Source: a virus. From it: 60,992 bases of DNA. The position numbers and the translations under genes were made by a program. The notes under the pieces are model-generated. The model saw only the letters and a list, made by a program, of their open reading frames with translations, was not told the origin of the DNA and ran no database searches. How positions within the stretch are numbered: position 1 is the stretch's first letter; each line of letters starts with the position of its first letter. The stretch spans positions 1 to 60,992 of the IMG/VR virus record IMGVR_UViG_3300022602_000006, one strand, 5' to 3'. This document shows positions 47,701 to 56,651 of this stretch, one piece after another.

Positions 47701-50383
47701 AGAACGAATAATCGATCATTTACGTGACGAACTGGATAGGATTACTGACGGTCAATACGTTGACATAAATGGCTATAGCCCAGATGAACATATCATGGCT
47801 ACTAAAGCCATTCTGCGGGATGACCCTGCCTATTCTGTAGTAGGTAATTGGCACCCGGAAACGATTGAAGGTTTCCAAAAAGATCTGGCTGCTGCCCGTG
47901 AAAAGTTTGGCCCTCAGATAGACGCTGTGTTTGCTGCTGAGAAAGCCTTGCGTGAAAAAGTCACCGACATCGAACGTGCGGCTGGCAAGTGGGGAGACCA
48001 CGTAGATAATTGGGTACGGTTCAATCGTCGTGGTGATACGTACTTTACTTTGAAAGGAAGTACGGAAAGACCCGACTTCGATGAGATTACTGGGCAACGG
48101 GTAAACAGAGATTTGTCCAAAGTTGTCGATGCGCAAGAAGGCCGCATTACGGAGTCGGATAACCCGATAACCCAAACTATAGCAGATGCTGAAGTTGGGC
48201 TACGTAGGTTGGACAACAAAGCATTAATAGATGCTGTCTACAACGCTGCCAAGAAAAATTTAATCCCCGGCGCTAAAGTTCTAACAGAACCTCTTGAAGC
48301 TGGTGAAGCTGCTCGGGAGTTTTTTGAAAACAACAACCCTGACAACGTGGTACTCCATCCACGTCCAGATGGCAAATACGACGTTATCCAATTCAAAGAC
48401 AAGCAGTGGCGCGATGCTGTCAAGGGCATTATTACTCCCCCGAACCCGATCATAAGTAATGTTGGTAGGGTGACGAGAGGTATTACATTGGGGTTCACTC
48501 GGTTCAACCCTGCGTTCGCACCGTCAAATGCTGTGCGCCACGGTATGACCAACCTAGGCAACATCATGGCGAGTGAATACGGCCCTCTTGCTGCGGGTCA
48601 AATGATGGGTCGGATGTTTACGCAAGCCATCAAAGGGTCTCCGTTCAAAGCTGCGCGAGCATCGTATTTAATTGAGACAGGTAATAAAGCAAAGCTAGAA
48701 CAACTTGCCAAAAACGATGACTTCTACAAGAACATTCTTGATTGGGATAATGCAGGCGGCAGGATGTCGTTCTCCAAAGCCTACGGCACCAATGACGCTG
48801 CCACGCGTTCTGTTATGGAAAGTTTTAACAGAAAGCCCGTTACCCGGACGCTTGACCAGATCAAGCTGGTGTTTGACACCTACAACAACATGTTTGAATT
48901 CATGAACCGTGAAGCGGCTTTCGACACCATAAAAAAAGCCAACTTGAGAAACGGCATGACCGAAGAACAAGCCATTGAGTCTGCGTCTGCCTTCACCAAG
49001 AATCTTCTTAACCTTGAAAAGAAAGGTCACTACAGTCAGGCAATGGGTTCGTGGTTCCCGATGTTCAAGGCCGAGGCAACGGGTGCTGTTCGTCAAACCG
49101 ACGCGTTGCTGTCGCCTTTGTTTCAGAGCGCCAACAGTTATTTGAGAAGCAACTGGACGCAGGGCATGGGGCATCAAGTTTTTGGTGCACTGTATCGTTT
49201 GCAGCAAATAGAAGACAGCAAAAAACTTGGCATTAAATCCCTTGAAGGTGCTGAAGAGTTTTACCAAAAAATTATTGACAACGACCCCGGTGCGCAAAAG
49301 TTTATTGAGAACTACAACAAGCTGCGTAGGAACGCCGCCATTACATTAGGCGCGGCTATTGGCTTCGGTTACATGATGTACAACCGCTCACGTGCAATGG
49401 GACAAAATGATGAAGACGGGCGTAACGAGGTTGCTTCGGATGACCACCGTTTGTGGGTTCGTAGTATGCGGGTGCCTGTCAGTATCTTTGGCGATCAAGC
49501 CACCAAGTATTTTGGCAAAGACACCCAGTTCATCAACATGCCGTGGGGCTTTGGCACGGGCGCGTTTGCATCAATAGGATCACAGATGGCTGCGTTGGCG
49601 AACGGGGATATCAAACCAGAAGAAGCTGTAACTAATATGTCGGTTGCCGCCAAAGAGTCGTTCCTGCCCCTGCCGGTCGAGTCGATTGATATGTTCAAAA
49701 AGAACCCAATGGGATGGGCATTGACTTCTGCGGCTCCAGCACCAGTACGCCCACTGCTCGAATACGCGTTCAACATGGACGACTTCGGACGGCAGATTTA
49801 TAACCCACGTCCATCTCGCTACGGTGAAGTTGGTGGAGACAGTACTTCGGAAGCGTTCAAATCGGCTGCGGATACTATTGCTAAAGTAACAAATGGCATG
49901 TGGATGCCTAACCCTGATGAGTTGCAGTTTGCGTTCAATCAGTATGCTGAAGGCTTAACCACGATTGGTAACAGCGTAATGAGCATCTACAACTTCGTAA
50001 CGGGCAAAGAAGACTTTGATCCCAAGAAAGACTTACCGTTCTTGAGTAGCTTCCTTGGGCGTAAGACCGATGTTGATGCTCGTCAGTATTCTGAGATAAA
50101 CGACGCGTTGGTGAAAAACAAAAAGATTCTGGACAACTTTGAGTCTCGTGGCTTTGATGACGCCTATGATCGGTATGTTGAAACCCATCCCGATGCTGAA
50201 ATGCTGCGTCAGTATTACGTTACCAACCGCGAGCATTTGAACAAAATCAATGCAGAAATGAATAAAGTTCGTGACCAAGACCAAACTCCTCAAGAACGTC
50301 GAGATGAACTTGAGGACTATAAGGACATGCGCAGAATGATCATGCGCGATATGGTCGATACTTACAACGAATCAGAACACTAG
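44726..50383 (+). CDS. Giant ejection or polyvalent protein with N-terminal lytic transglycosylase, 1885 residues
   Basis: Residues about 15-130 form an SLT-type transglycosylase: IYQTESSSG with Glu28, then GGALGPMQVIKPTF. Further on, a membrane-active Gly/Ala stretch near 210-250, an HEIGVH motif at about residues 627-632 (peptidase-like), and C-terminal helices (RGITLGFTRFNPAFAPSNAVRHGMTNL) that resemble large-polyvalent-protein domains (LPD38 type). It would digest peptidoglycan locally during DNA entry and form the inner-membrane channel. Ends in a CTAG shared with the opposing gene. Confidence 0.85.
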   Translation: MAVDLDQIIKDQGAEELAPTIKSIYQTESSSGRADTSKVGPGGALGPMQVIKPTFDQMKAEGRIPKDAQWNNPYDNAAAGVAYIKSNSERFNTTDPYLLRATYLGGPGVVRPDGTIDTSRRDALGTSVGEYAAGYGSPGARAGAGSAKDTYEVKWNDGNTYRVELPRGTPSQMASYYVQKLHYSDTPQTPPADEGPSSLGVAARAAERNVIPAAVGSLVGIAASPLGSFIPGIGNLAAGYAGAVAAGSAVEKAQESFLEAHPDLAKALGQDAETRAADEAAHPMVSTLAGVGTNIIAGGFRPSYGGLKSLLGVGEEALGKAWGQTAKGAAIMGGINTAEQAFSDQPFDPYNLGLNALIGGTFHTPTALGKGFMRIGEGFTYGVTPKSVQEALKFPEREGVPPRGPIISSESPDIQEPVPPSVPTDDQVVNHTDSYDTARNLNVGDRVLTPDGRFTVYAHAIDPDTGDHSFQGRWDNGVDVHHALVDSYGEPPRSREPEDQHVSYGDATYNLDEMARHIAPRVLDQNPETGDSVLSWGADIHPSIKPVPSNSPNTTYKDVYEGLKAIFGIHTNRLINSGFLRLDQSSPIDVSSGYYDPNVNSVVFNVDNLHLDADGKVKPSFLKELMIHEIGVHANIKNMLGPDLYQKVLDRVDQGIKNNEAPFVEANNQVPANTNSIYLQEERLAYLVGKHPELPLVKQIFSNIKTWFWQKMGGRWVDLTADDLRTLALSSLKKSFDLVEEGRLSGTKPGESPTGINPSTETTEENNIDAANAALDEGKEPPPGAEASPVPQMSSVRVEAPPEPGSIEDTVGRIKEGMSQNEQKKVDSGTFIGKLKEFVQKFRDRPYTQLIEKFQDQHRLLSDLQKSLELQHGKKWVIENGLNIGDAVTNTPSAAERPAVNNLTNILHDALINYSKATGRSWSQSLADFKMWSIGITEPKLRDYLWRMRVPLSTDPIITLPNGSKISPADYRKQIVDTINNLSSEHYTKAERERIIDHLRDELDRITDGQYVDINGYSPDEHIMATKAILRDDPAYSVVGNWHPETIEGFQKDLAAAREKFGPQIDAVFAAEKALREKVTDIERAAGKWGDHVDNWVRFNRRGDTYFTLKGSTERPDFDEITGQRVNRDLSKVVDAQEGRITESDNPITQTIADAEVGLRRLDNKALIDAVYNAAKKNLIPGAKVLTEPLEAGEAAREFFENNNPDNVVLHPRPDGKYDVIQFKDKQWRDAVKGIITPPNPIISNVGRVTRGITLGFTRFNPAFAPSNAVRHGMTNLGNIMASEYGPLAAGQMMGRMFTQAIKGSPFKAARASYLIETGNKAKLEQLAKNDDFYKNILDWDNAGGRMSFSKAYGTNDAATRSVMESFNRKPVTRTLDQIKLVFDTYNNMFEFMNREAAFDTIKKANLRNGMTEEQAIESASAFTKNLLNLEKKGHYSQAMGSWFPMFKAEATGAVRQTDALLSPLFQSANSYLRSNWTQGMGHQVFGALYRLQQIEDSKKLGIKSLEGAEEFYQKIIDNDPGAQKFIENYNKLRRNAAITLGAAIGFGYMMYNRSRAMGQNDEDGRNEVASDDHRLWVRSMRVPVSIFGDQATKYFGKDTQFINMPWGFGTGAFASIGSQMAALANGDIKPEEAVTNMSVAAKESFLPLPVESIDMFKKNPMGWALTSAAPAPVRPLLEYAFNMDDFGRQIYNPRPSRYGEVGGDSTSEAFKSAADTIAKVTNGMWMPNPDELQFAFNQYAEGLTTIGNSVMSIYNFVTGKEDFDPKKDLPFLSSFLGRKTDVDARQYSEINDALVKNKKILDNFESRGFDDAYDRYVETHPDAEMLRQYYVTNREHLNKINAEMNKVRDQDQTPQERRDELEDYKDMRRMIMRDMVDTYNESEH

Positions 50384-50580
50384 GCAACGCGCCACACCCG
50401 TACACCAAGACAATCATCTTTAGTCGTTGAGAAGATTTTGACCTTCACTTTGGCGACTTTGGCACGAGTGTCTATGATGTAAGTAAGTTCCGCTGGTCTG
50501 AGTGTGGGGATAAAGAAACTATCCCCAACACTCATCCATTCAAACGGCAACAAAAACTCGGGTTCTGCTGGTGGCTGCAT
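50380..50580 (-). CDS. Small conserved phage protein, 66 residues
   Basis: Last gene of the leftward arm. ATG 50580 shares a base with the primase-helicase stop (TAATG). The pattern MSVGDSFFIPT ... GVRVWRV is one I recall from small proteins next to primase genes in many phages; no function is known. Its stop codon overlaps the stop of the opposing 1885-residue gene at CTAG, leaving no space for a terminator. Confidence 0.75.
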   Translation of the reverse strand: MQPPAEPEFLLPFEWMSVGDSFFIPTLRPAELTYIIDTRAKVAKVKVKIFSTTKDDCLGVRVWRVA

Positions 50581-53423
50581 TAATGTTTTGGATTGTCTTT
50601 GACGATAAGCATTTCAATATCAGATGGGTCTAGCTTGAAGACCCAACAGTGTACTGGCCCTACGACCGATGCTTCGCCCCAGCCAGCACCAATCCTCTTT
50701 TTCTCGGACTTGATAAGTATTCCTCGTTCCTGCATCACGTGTTCAAACTGGCTAATGTTGAGTTTTTGTTTGCCGCCGATGTAGTTCTTGATGGCTTGTT
50801 TGTGCACCCAGACCAACTGGCTGTCCAACTCAATGCGCCCAATAAAAGCATGGTGGGTTGGAAAGTTTATAATGGTGTCGCCGTCCATCTTCAAGAACGA
50901 GTGCAGGTTGTCGTTCATAAAGGTATTGAACTCGTCAGGGTAATTAGCATCGTTGCTGTTAGTGCGGTCACGGAAATCAATCATGGCTTTCATGACTTCC
51001 TCATAAACTCGTTCAAGATCAAGTCTAATGATGTCGGCCTTGTTGGCAATCTCCCCGCCTGTAAACGATGCACTAACTAAGCTACGGTAGAACCTATACT
51101 TGGTGTGCGTTCCAAACGACTTATCAAACCGACTGCCCCAATAAGCCAAACGGATGCTGATTTCATCGAACCCCATAGCGTAGACGGCTTTGATGAATTC
51201 GATTCCTGCATGACCGTAGTTATGGTTGAAAGGCTCAATGATCATAGGGCCAAGCTCAGGGTGCCGTTCAAACAGTTTGGGTGTCTGCACCATGAACTGA
51301 ACGAAACGGGCGATTTCGCCCTCGGGGTTCTTCTTGTACTGGCGTAGAATATCCAGCACGTCAGCGTTGGAGTTCCACAACGAGATAAGCGATGCAAAGG
51401 CTTCGATGTCGCGTTCTTCATTCTCGGACGACTGCATCCTCGCCTTGGGCTTGCCGGTAGATACTTGGAAGATAAACTTGGAAAGCTGTTCTGGAAGCCG
51501 GGAGTGCACCTCGTCAAGACCAAACATAATGTTTTTTAAGTTGAGCATACGCCCCACAAGTACGTTGTCGGTCGCGTTGTTCTCCTGCAAACACAAGCCA
51601 CGGGGGTCTCCATAGACACTCAACCCCGCCAACATTGCCGCAGACTTGCCAGCACCCGATGGGCCTGAGTAGCACACCGACACGCCGGGAGTGTTGGTCA
51701 ATGACATCAGGGGGGAACCGAACGCGCACAGCATGGCGAAGGCTATAGGCTCAAGCGACGGTTGGTTTAACTGCCTTGCTGAGTTCTTCCACACTTGGAA
51801 GCTACCGGTAGCTGGCATGATCTTGGCAAGTTTGCGTACACCGGGAGAAGCAGCGGTCTTACGCACCTCTCCGCTCCGGGTAATCTCATTGAATCCAATG
51901 ACAAAAGAATCCATGTGATCAGTCCAACCCATCTGGGTCTGCATCTGCTCGGCGGTTTTCATGTTAATAAAGTAATCATTCCATTTGCTCATGTAGTCAA
52001 CCATCCTTTGGATCAGTGCTGTGTTTGGGTGTGTAGGCATCACATCGTAACTAGCAAGTAACTCTCTAAACTTGTCATTACCAATGGATATGTACTTCAC
52101 CGGCAAATCAAACTCCCGATCTGGATCTTTGGGGAGCATGACTTTTACTGTAAGAACTGCGCCATCGCGCTTGCTGAAGATGCGCGTTGTTGGATAAAAG
52201 ATATGTCGGCAGATCATGACGGCGGGGGGATCTACCTCCTTGCCCTTCTTGTCATACTCAATCGGCGGCTTGTACCACAAGGCGTTATCAGCACCCCATG
52301 AATACGGAAACAATTCTTCGGGAAGTTTAGGAAGGCCGGGAGGCATTTTCTCGGGAGGTAGTGGCTTGACTCGTTTGCCCAACGCCACAGGGGATCCGAT
52401 CTTGCCTTTGAAGTGACAGCCATCACACCCTTTTGGGTAAACGCCCTCTATGGTGTCACATCGCTGCGGTGCATCATTCTTTAAAGTTTCTTGGGCTTTA
52501 AGAACCGTCTTGTCGTAATCGTAACCGGGGTGTCCTTGCGAAACGACGTGTACAGCCTCTTCGCCATCCACACAATGAGCGGCAATGGACAGCAGCCAAA
52601 ACCATTCTGGGTACTTCTGCTTGGCCGGGGCAGCGACCAATCTCTTGATCTGGGCGCAGCCGTTGTCTTCTAGGGACTTCTCCAGCACGTCTTGAAAATA
52701 ATTCTCGGTGCCGTCGAATTTGCCCTTGTTACCAATGCTGGCAGTATCTTCATCCAATCCCTTCGGAATCTGGGCTAGAACATCTATAGATGGTGAATTA
52801 TTCCCGGTGTTAGAAGTTACCCGCCCAAAAATAATTGACTCTATATAAACAAGTTCATGTACGACCACCGAGCTGGTCAGTACGCTGGTCGGGCTGGGCG
52901 GGTTTGTTTTATAGTTAAAAGTGTCTGGGCAACGCATGAGCCGGGAAGCATCGGCTGTCACTGAGGGGTCTATGAGCAACCCCTTGTCCACGCAAAATTG
53001 TTTAAATGATTCAGCCAGCGGTTTCCATTTTTCAATCGGGATATCTTGCGTGAGTATCCAGAAGGCTTGGATGCCAGTTCCTGAGTTAACCCGAACCGGT
53101 TCGGGCATACCTGTGTTGGCGATGAAGTCATCAAGCGCAGCCAACGCTTCTTCTTGACTGCTGTATTCCTTCTCAGCCCCTACGTCCAGATCAACGAACA
53201 ACGAACGCGACCATAACGCGCTCTTCGCTTGCCGACTGTATCCTTTGAATGAGTTTGGTGTTACGTAAACATTGGCCCCCGCTGTTTTGTACTCGTCCGT
53301 TATTTTAATTAGATCATCAAGGTTCTCTGCAAACCGACTGCCTAAGCTACCGTCCTTGTCGATTTTTGCTACACAGTAGAAACCTTGCGATGGAAGTAGG
53401 TGTTCGTAAAATTGTTTTTTCAT
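50580..53423 (-). CDS. Bifunctional primase-helicase (archaeo-eukaryotic-type primase plus P-loop ATPase)
   Basis: 947 residues if started at ATG 53423; the upstream ATG 53483 would be read through a terminator hairpin. The N-terminal AEP-like primase shows FVDLDVG (Asp78, Asp80), then NSGTGIQAFW and DASRLMRCPDTFNYK. Near residue 590-600, SGPSGAGKSAA is a Walker A with a later FGLDEVHSR, so a ring helicase-like ATPase follows. It would unwind and prime DNA at the phage fork. It is the largest early gene and is co-located with polymerase and helicase genes. Confidence 0.88.
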   Translation of the reverse strand: MKKQFYEHLLPSQGFYCVAKIDKDGSLGSRFAENLDDLIKITDEYKTAGANVYVTPNSFKGYSRQAKSALWSRSLFVDLDVGAEKEYSSQEEALAALDDFIANTGMPEPVRVNSGTGIQAFWILTQDIPIEKWKPLAESFKQFCVDKGLLIDPSVTADASRLMRCPDTFNYKTNPPSPTSVLTSSVVVHELVYIESIIFGRVTSNTGNNSPSIDVLAQIPKGLDEDTASIGNKGKFDGTENYFQDVLEKSLEDNGCAQIKRLVAAPAKQKYPEWFWLLSIAAHCVDGEEAVHVVSQGHPGYDYDKTVLKAQETLKNDAPQRCDTIEGVYPKGCDGCHFKGKIGSPVALGKRVKPLPPEKMPPGLPKLPEELFPYSWGADNALWYKPPIEYDKKGKEVDPPAVMICRHIFYPTTRIFSKRDGAVLTVKVMLPKDPDREFDLPVKYISIGNDKFRELLASYDVMPTHPNTALIQRMVDYMSKWNDYFINMKTAEQMQTQMGWTDHMDSFVIGFNEITRSGEVRKTAASPGVRKLAKIMPATGSFQVWKNSARQLNQPSLEPIAFAMLCAFGSPLMSLTNTPGVSVCYSGPSGAGKSAAMLAGLSVYGDPRGLCLQENNATDNVLVGRMLNLKNIMFGLDEVHSRLPEQLSKFIFQVSTGKPKARMQSSENEERDIEAFASLISLWNSNADVLDILRQYKKNPEGEIARFVQFMVQTPKLFERHPELGPMIIEPFNHNYGHAGIEFIKAVYAMGFDEISIRLAYWGSRFDKSFGTHTKYRFYRSLVSASFTGGEIANKADIIRLDLERVYEEVMKAMIDFRDRTNSNDANYPDEFNTFMNDNLHSFLKMDGDTIINFPTHHAFIGRIELDSQLVWVHKQAIKNYIGGKQKLNISQFEHVMQERGILIKSEKKRIGAGWGEASVVGPVHCWVFKLDPSDIEMLIVKDNPKH

Positions 53424-53433
53424 ATTCGCCGTA

Positions 53434-53464
53434 GAAAAAAACGCCGGGGGAGCTACCCCCGGCG
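53434..53464 (-). terminator. Rho-independent terminator or attenuator before the primase-helicase
   Basis: On the minus strand, a 9-bp perfect GC-rich stem CGCCGGGGG / CCCCCGGCG with loop TAGCT is followed by TTTTTTT. It lies between the HTH gene and the primase-helicase start (ATG 53423), so it would limit expression of the downstream gene unless antiterminated. Confidence 0.85.
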
Positions 53465-53491
53465 AGAGGTGAAGAACTACCAACCATCAAA

Positions 53492-53803
53492 TCAAATGGA
53501 TACCCCCAACATCTCTTGTATGTAGTTCTTGGCATCGACCATGTTCTTGGCGGGTAACATGCCAACCTTGGCATCGTCCTCAACCAATCTGATGAATGTC
53601 TCAACCAAGGCTCGTTTATTTTCGCTTACGCCTCTACCGCGAAACCAACTGTAGATAGTCATACGCGAAGTCTTGAGTGCAACTGCAACATACGAAGCAG
53701 GGATATTCATCTCTACGCACAGGCGACCAAGACGAACCCCGAGTCTATCGGAGTTCGCTTGCGACAGTTCGTATAGAAATTTATCGCTGTAGTTCCGTGG
53801 CAT
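53492..53803 (-). CDS. Helix-turn-helix DNA-binding protein, 103 residues
   Basis: A helix-turn-helix is visible at IPASYVAVALKTSRMTIYSWFRGRGV (residues about 34-60), with a charged helical C-terminus. It resembles small phage DNA-binding proteins next to primase genes. It lies upstream of a terminator and is the best candidate in the window to bind the GCGTTAC palindromes, an inference from the lack of another clear HTH protein. Start ATG 53803. Confidence 0.75.
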   Translation of the reverse strand: MPRNYSDKFLYELSQANSDRLGVRLGRLCVEMNIPASYVAVALKTSRMTIYSWFRGRGVSENKRALVETFIRLVEDDAKVGMLPAKNMVDAKNYIQEMLGVSI

Positions 53804-53806
53804 GAA

Positions 53807-54667
53807 TCACTTCTTCTTTTTAGCCCACTGCTTGACCATATCCGAAACCTCTGGCTCAGCGTCAGATGACTTGTTCATCTCACGCAGCTTCGGTTCTTCC
53901 ATAGTTGGAAGCTCAGATGTATAGATCGGCGGCGCAGCTTCGGCAGATGAGTCGCCCTGATACACGTTCATCTTGACTGCGTTTTCCGCAATGGGACTCT
54001 TGGCTTGCTCAAGCACAAACTCAACGTCTTCCTGCGGAACCGGAGCGACTGGAGAGAACAGTAGCTTCGGTACAGGCGACTTGGTGTCGAACGCCATTTT
54101 GGTAACAACGCGTCCTGCGCTGATGCTGTTCTGTGCCAGCATCTGAATATACGGACGGAACGGATACCGGCCATTATCTTCATTGCCAAAGCACGACGTG
54201 GCTGGCAGCACAAGCTGCATCACATCACCACCCGGATCGTTCGGCAACACGACCGCCGTGCGCCACGACAGGCGACACGCAGCACCCATGCCACCTTGAC
54301 CGCTACCTTGGACGCTGTTCTGACAAGAGTTACAGGTAGGTGCCTGTGGCGTCTTGACATCATTGTCAGGGGTCTTGCTATCGCTCGACCAGCAGGTGGG
54401 CGAGACCTTCGCTCCTTCCTGATAGCCCTGCGAGTAATAGGTACGTGCGGGGTTGTGCGCCATCTTGACAAAGATCACGTTCATGTGACGGTCTTCGATG
54501 GAGCCAACTTCCTTGCCATTGACTAGCTTGCGGAACACACCACCCTTGATGGAGATCCGCTTGAATCTACCACTGTTACCGCCAGCTACCGCCTTGGTGT
54601 CTTCGTCAAGTTCACCTTTGACGACGGGCATACTGTTCTTAATCGACGTAATTAGATCGTTGCTCAT
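53807..54667 (-). CDS. Probable single-stranded DNA-binding protein, 286 residues
   Basis: The middle carries CWSSDSK, CNSCQNSVQG and ACRLSW, a four-Cys pattern probably binding zinc, within a beta-rich domain. The C-terminus is acidic (SSDAEPEVSDMV), then ends in a short basic QWAKKKK. Position next to HTH, helicase and polymerase genes, and size, fit a phage SSB. Annotated from context and memory, not a defining motif. Confidence 0.55.
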   Translation of the reverse strand: MSNDLITSIKNSMPVVKGELDEDTKAVAGGNSGRFKRISIKGGVFRKLVNGKEVGSIEDRHMNVIFVKMAHNPARTYYSQGYQEGAKVSPTCWSSDSKTPDNDVKTPQAPTCNSCQNSVQGSGQGGMGAACRLSWRTAVVLPNDPGGDVMQLVLPATSCFGNEDNGRYPFRPYIQMLAQNSISAGRVVTKMAFDTKSPVPKLLFSPVAPVPQEDVEFVLEQAKSPIAENAVKMNVYQGDSSAEAAPPIYTSELPTMEEPKLREMNKSSDAEPEVSDMVKQWAKKKK

Positions 54668-54672
54668 GATTA

Positions 54673-55071
54673 CTATTCCTTACTGGGTTTACGAACGGTT
54701 ACACCAAACTCTCGCATCACGTTCACACCGGGGGGAAGCTCGCGGTACTCCGCTAACAACTGTTTGATGTTCCCTTGATTGATGCGTTTCTCAAACAAAT
54801 CCAAAGCATCGTTGTCCTTGACGAACTGTTTAAAGTGTTCCCAGTCCGTGCAGATGTATCGCTCATTCAACTTGCGAATCACAGTACCGTTTTCGGTATT
54901 GATGCTATTCGCATTTATATCGTTGCAAGCTGCGAGCAACTGCGCTTCAAAGCCTGATAGTTCCTGCTTTAGTGCAGCATCTGCTTCCTCGAATTGTCTC
55001 GACAACGCTTCACGCTGTGATCGAATACCAAGATACGATGCAACCAAACTACTGATGTTTACTGTATTCAC
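54673..55071 (-). CDS. Conserved small phage protein near the SSB and helicase, 132 residues
   Basis: ATGA overlap with the helicase gene. The N-terminal coiled coil (SQREALSRQFEEADAALK) is followed by a domain INTENGTVIRKLNERYI, then EKRINQGNIKQLL and VTVRK. This type recurs beside replication genes of many environmental phages. Possibly a helicase or nuclease accessory. Function unknown. Confidence 0.65.
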   Translation of the reverse strand: MNTVNISSLVASYLGIRSQREALSRQFEEADAALKQELSGFEAQLLAACNDINANSINTENGTVIRKLNERYICTDWEHFKQFVKDNDALDLFEKRINQGNIKQLLAEYRELPPGVNVMREFGVTVRKPSKE

Positions 55072-56651
55072 TCTGCCTCCAACTCCTGCTTGTACAGGTC
55101 AATTAACTTGTTATGACTATCTACTTTACTATTGAGCATGTCGTATACACGACGCTCTACTTCCGAGCCTTGCAAATGAACAACAGTCATCTTGTTCTTC
55201 TGTCCGACTCGATCAATACGACCGATACATTGTAAGTATGTTTCGACCGACATGACTGGAGACCAGAACACAACCGTATCCGCAGCGGTGAGTGTGACAC
55301 CATGAGAAGCTGACTGCGGTTGAATCACTAACACATGAGGATCCGATTGTGTCTGGAATTTGGTGATGATGTTTGCGCGTTCTTTTGGGGTAACGTCACC
55401 CATGATGATGTCGTTTGTGAAGCCCTCGTTATCAAGGTACTCCGCAACGACAGTGATGGTGTGCCGATAGGGAACGAACACTATTACTTTGTTGGACGTT
55501 TCGTCAAGCACTTCTCGCAGTGCTTTGAAGCGAGGCCCAATGTCGAATTCAATGACGTTGCCACCATCTGTATATGTTGCACCGCCAGATATCTGCAACA
55601 GCTTGTTTAGTTTGGCAGCGGCATTGACTGCGCTGACTTGTTCGCCAACAGCTTGTATTAACATCTCTTGCTTCAGCTTGCGATAGTATGTTTGCGCTTG
55701 CACTGTCAAGGGAACAATTCTAGTCTGATAAGTTACAGGTGGCAGGTCGAGGCAGTCGTTCTTGTTAAACCGAATCGCTGGCTGCAAGACATGAAACACC
55801 TTTTCCTTAGAATCAGATTTTGGAAGCCACTTGAAACGTGTCTTCGGATACATCACGGTGTCGCGCCATGCTGTGGAATACTTTGGTACGCGCAAGGGTG
55901 ATACAAGACGTGCAAGGCCGAACGCGTCCATTGGCGATTGCGATGCTGGTGTACCTGTCATCATCCACAATCTTGTAGATGGCGTTATCAACTTGGACAA
56001 GGTACGCCAGCGTTTGGTACTCACAGTCTTGTAAGCATTAGCCTCATCGACAATGATCAAATCGAACTTGGCGTCGGCTATCGCATCACTGACGATGTTG
56101 ACTCCATCATAATTAATAATGGTGAACTCGTATGGGTGAGCAATGATTCTTCTACGCTTTTCGTTCGACCCGTAAGCAACGAAACACGAACGGTGCATCG
56201 CGGCTTTGAACACTTCATCGCGCCATGCCGTGAACATGATGGACAACGGGCACACTACGAGTACCCGTCTCACCAATCCTAAATTCATTAGGTAATCCGC
56301 AGCCCATATGGCGGCGGAAGTCTTACCGGTTCCTGCTTCATTGAAACAGAATGCTCTACTACGAATACTCAAGAATGACGCTGTGTCTCGTTGATGATCA
56401 AAAGGCTTGTGGACACCGGGCCACTTGTAATCTCTCAACAATGGTGAAGGAATATCCAACGCCATGTTGGGTCGAAGTTCATCTGCAACTCTGGTCAGGT
56501 ATTCTGTTTCGCGCTGATCCCAATAGACCACGATAGACTTGGTTGAACCCAAATCCTGCGCTAACGCGCTCCTGCCAACCCATCTGAGAACTCTATCGGC
56601 ATACTCCGAGGGCAGTGTCAAACGCACTGCGATATCGTCTACAATTTCCAT
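55068..56651 (-). CDS. SNF2-type DNA helicase/translocase
   Basis: 527 residues. Walker A NEAGTGKTS (Lys110), motif II IIVDEANAY (202-206, DEAN), motif III MTGTPAS near 231-237, and C-terminal motif VI QCIGRIDRVGQ near residue 480 mark an SF2 SNF2-family enzyme, like phage DNA-repair or recombination helicases. A 42-bp stretch of this gene (55813-55854) occurs inverted in the 790-1170 gene. Confidence 0.92.
   Translation of the reverse strand: MEIVDDIAVRLTLPSEYADRVLRWVGRSALAQDLGSTKSIVVYWDQRETEYLTRVADELRPNMALDIPSPLLRDYKWPGVHKPFDHQRDTASFLSIRSRAFCFNEAGTGKTSAAIWAADYLMNLGLVRRVLVVCPLSIMFTAWRDEVFKAAMHRSCFVAYGSNEKRRRIIAHPYEFTIINYDGVNIVSDAIADAKFDLIIVDEANAYKTVSTKRWRTLSKLITPSTRLWMMTGTPASQSPMDAFGLARLVSPLRVPKYSTAWRDTVMYPKTRFKWLPKSDSKEKVFHVLQPAIRFNKNDCLDLPPVTYQTRIVPLTVQAQTYYRKLKQEMLIQAVGEQVSAVNAAAKLNKLLQISGGATYTDGGNVIEFDIGPRFKALREVLDETSNKVIVFVPYRHTITVVAEYLDNEGFTNDIIMGDVTPKERANIITKFQTQSDPHVLVIQPQSASHGVTLTAADTVVFWSPVMSVETYLQCIGRIDRVGQKNKMTVVHLQGSEVERRVYDMLNSKVDSHNKLIDLYKQELEAE
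55813..55854. repeat. 42-bp segment with an inverted copy at 1105-1146
   Basis: 41 of 42 bases match the reverse complement of 1105-1146. Here it encodes part of the helicase (PKTRFKWLPKSD), which is probably the original. Confidence 0.9.

Noticed and set aside
48695-49297. 200-codon antisense frame in the giant ejection gene
   Set aside because: Lies wholly inside the opposite coding strand; no ribosome site and no motif.
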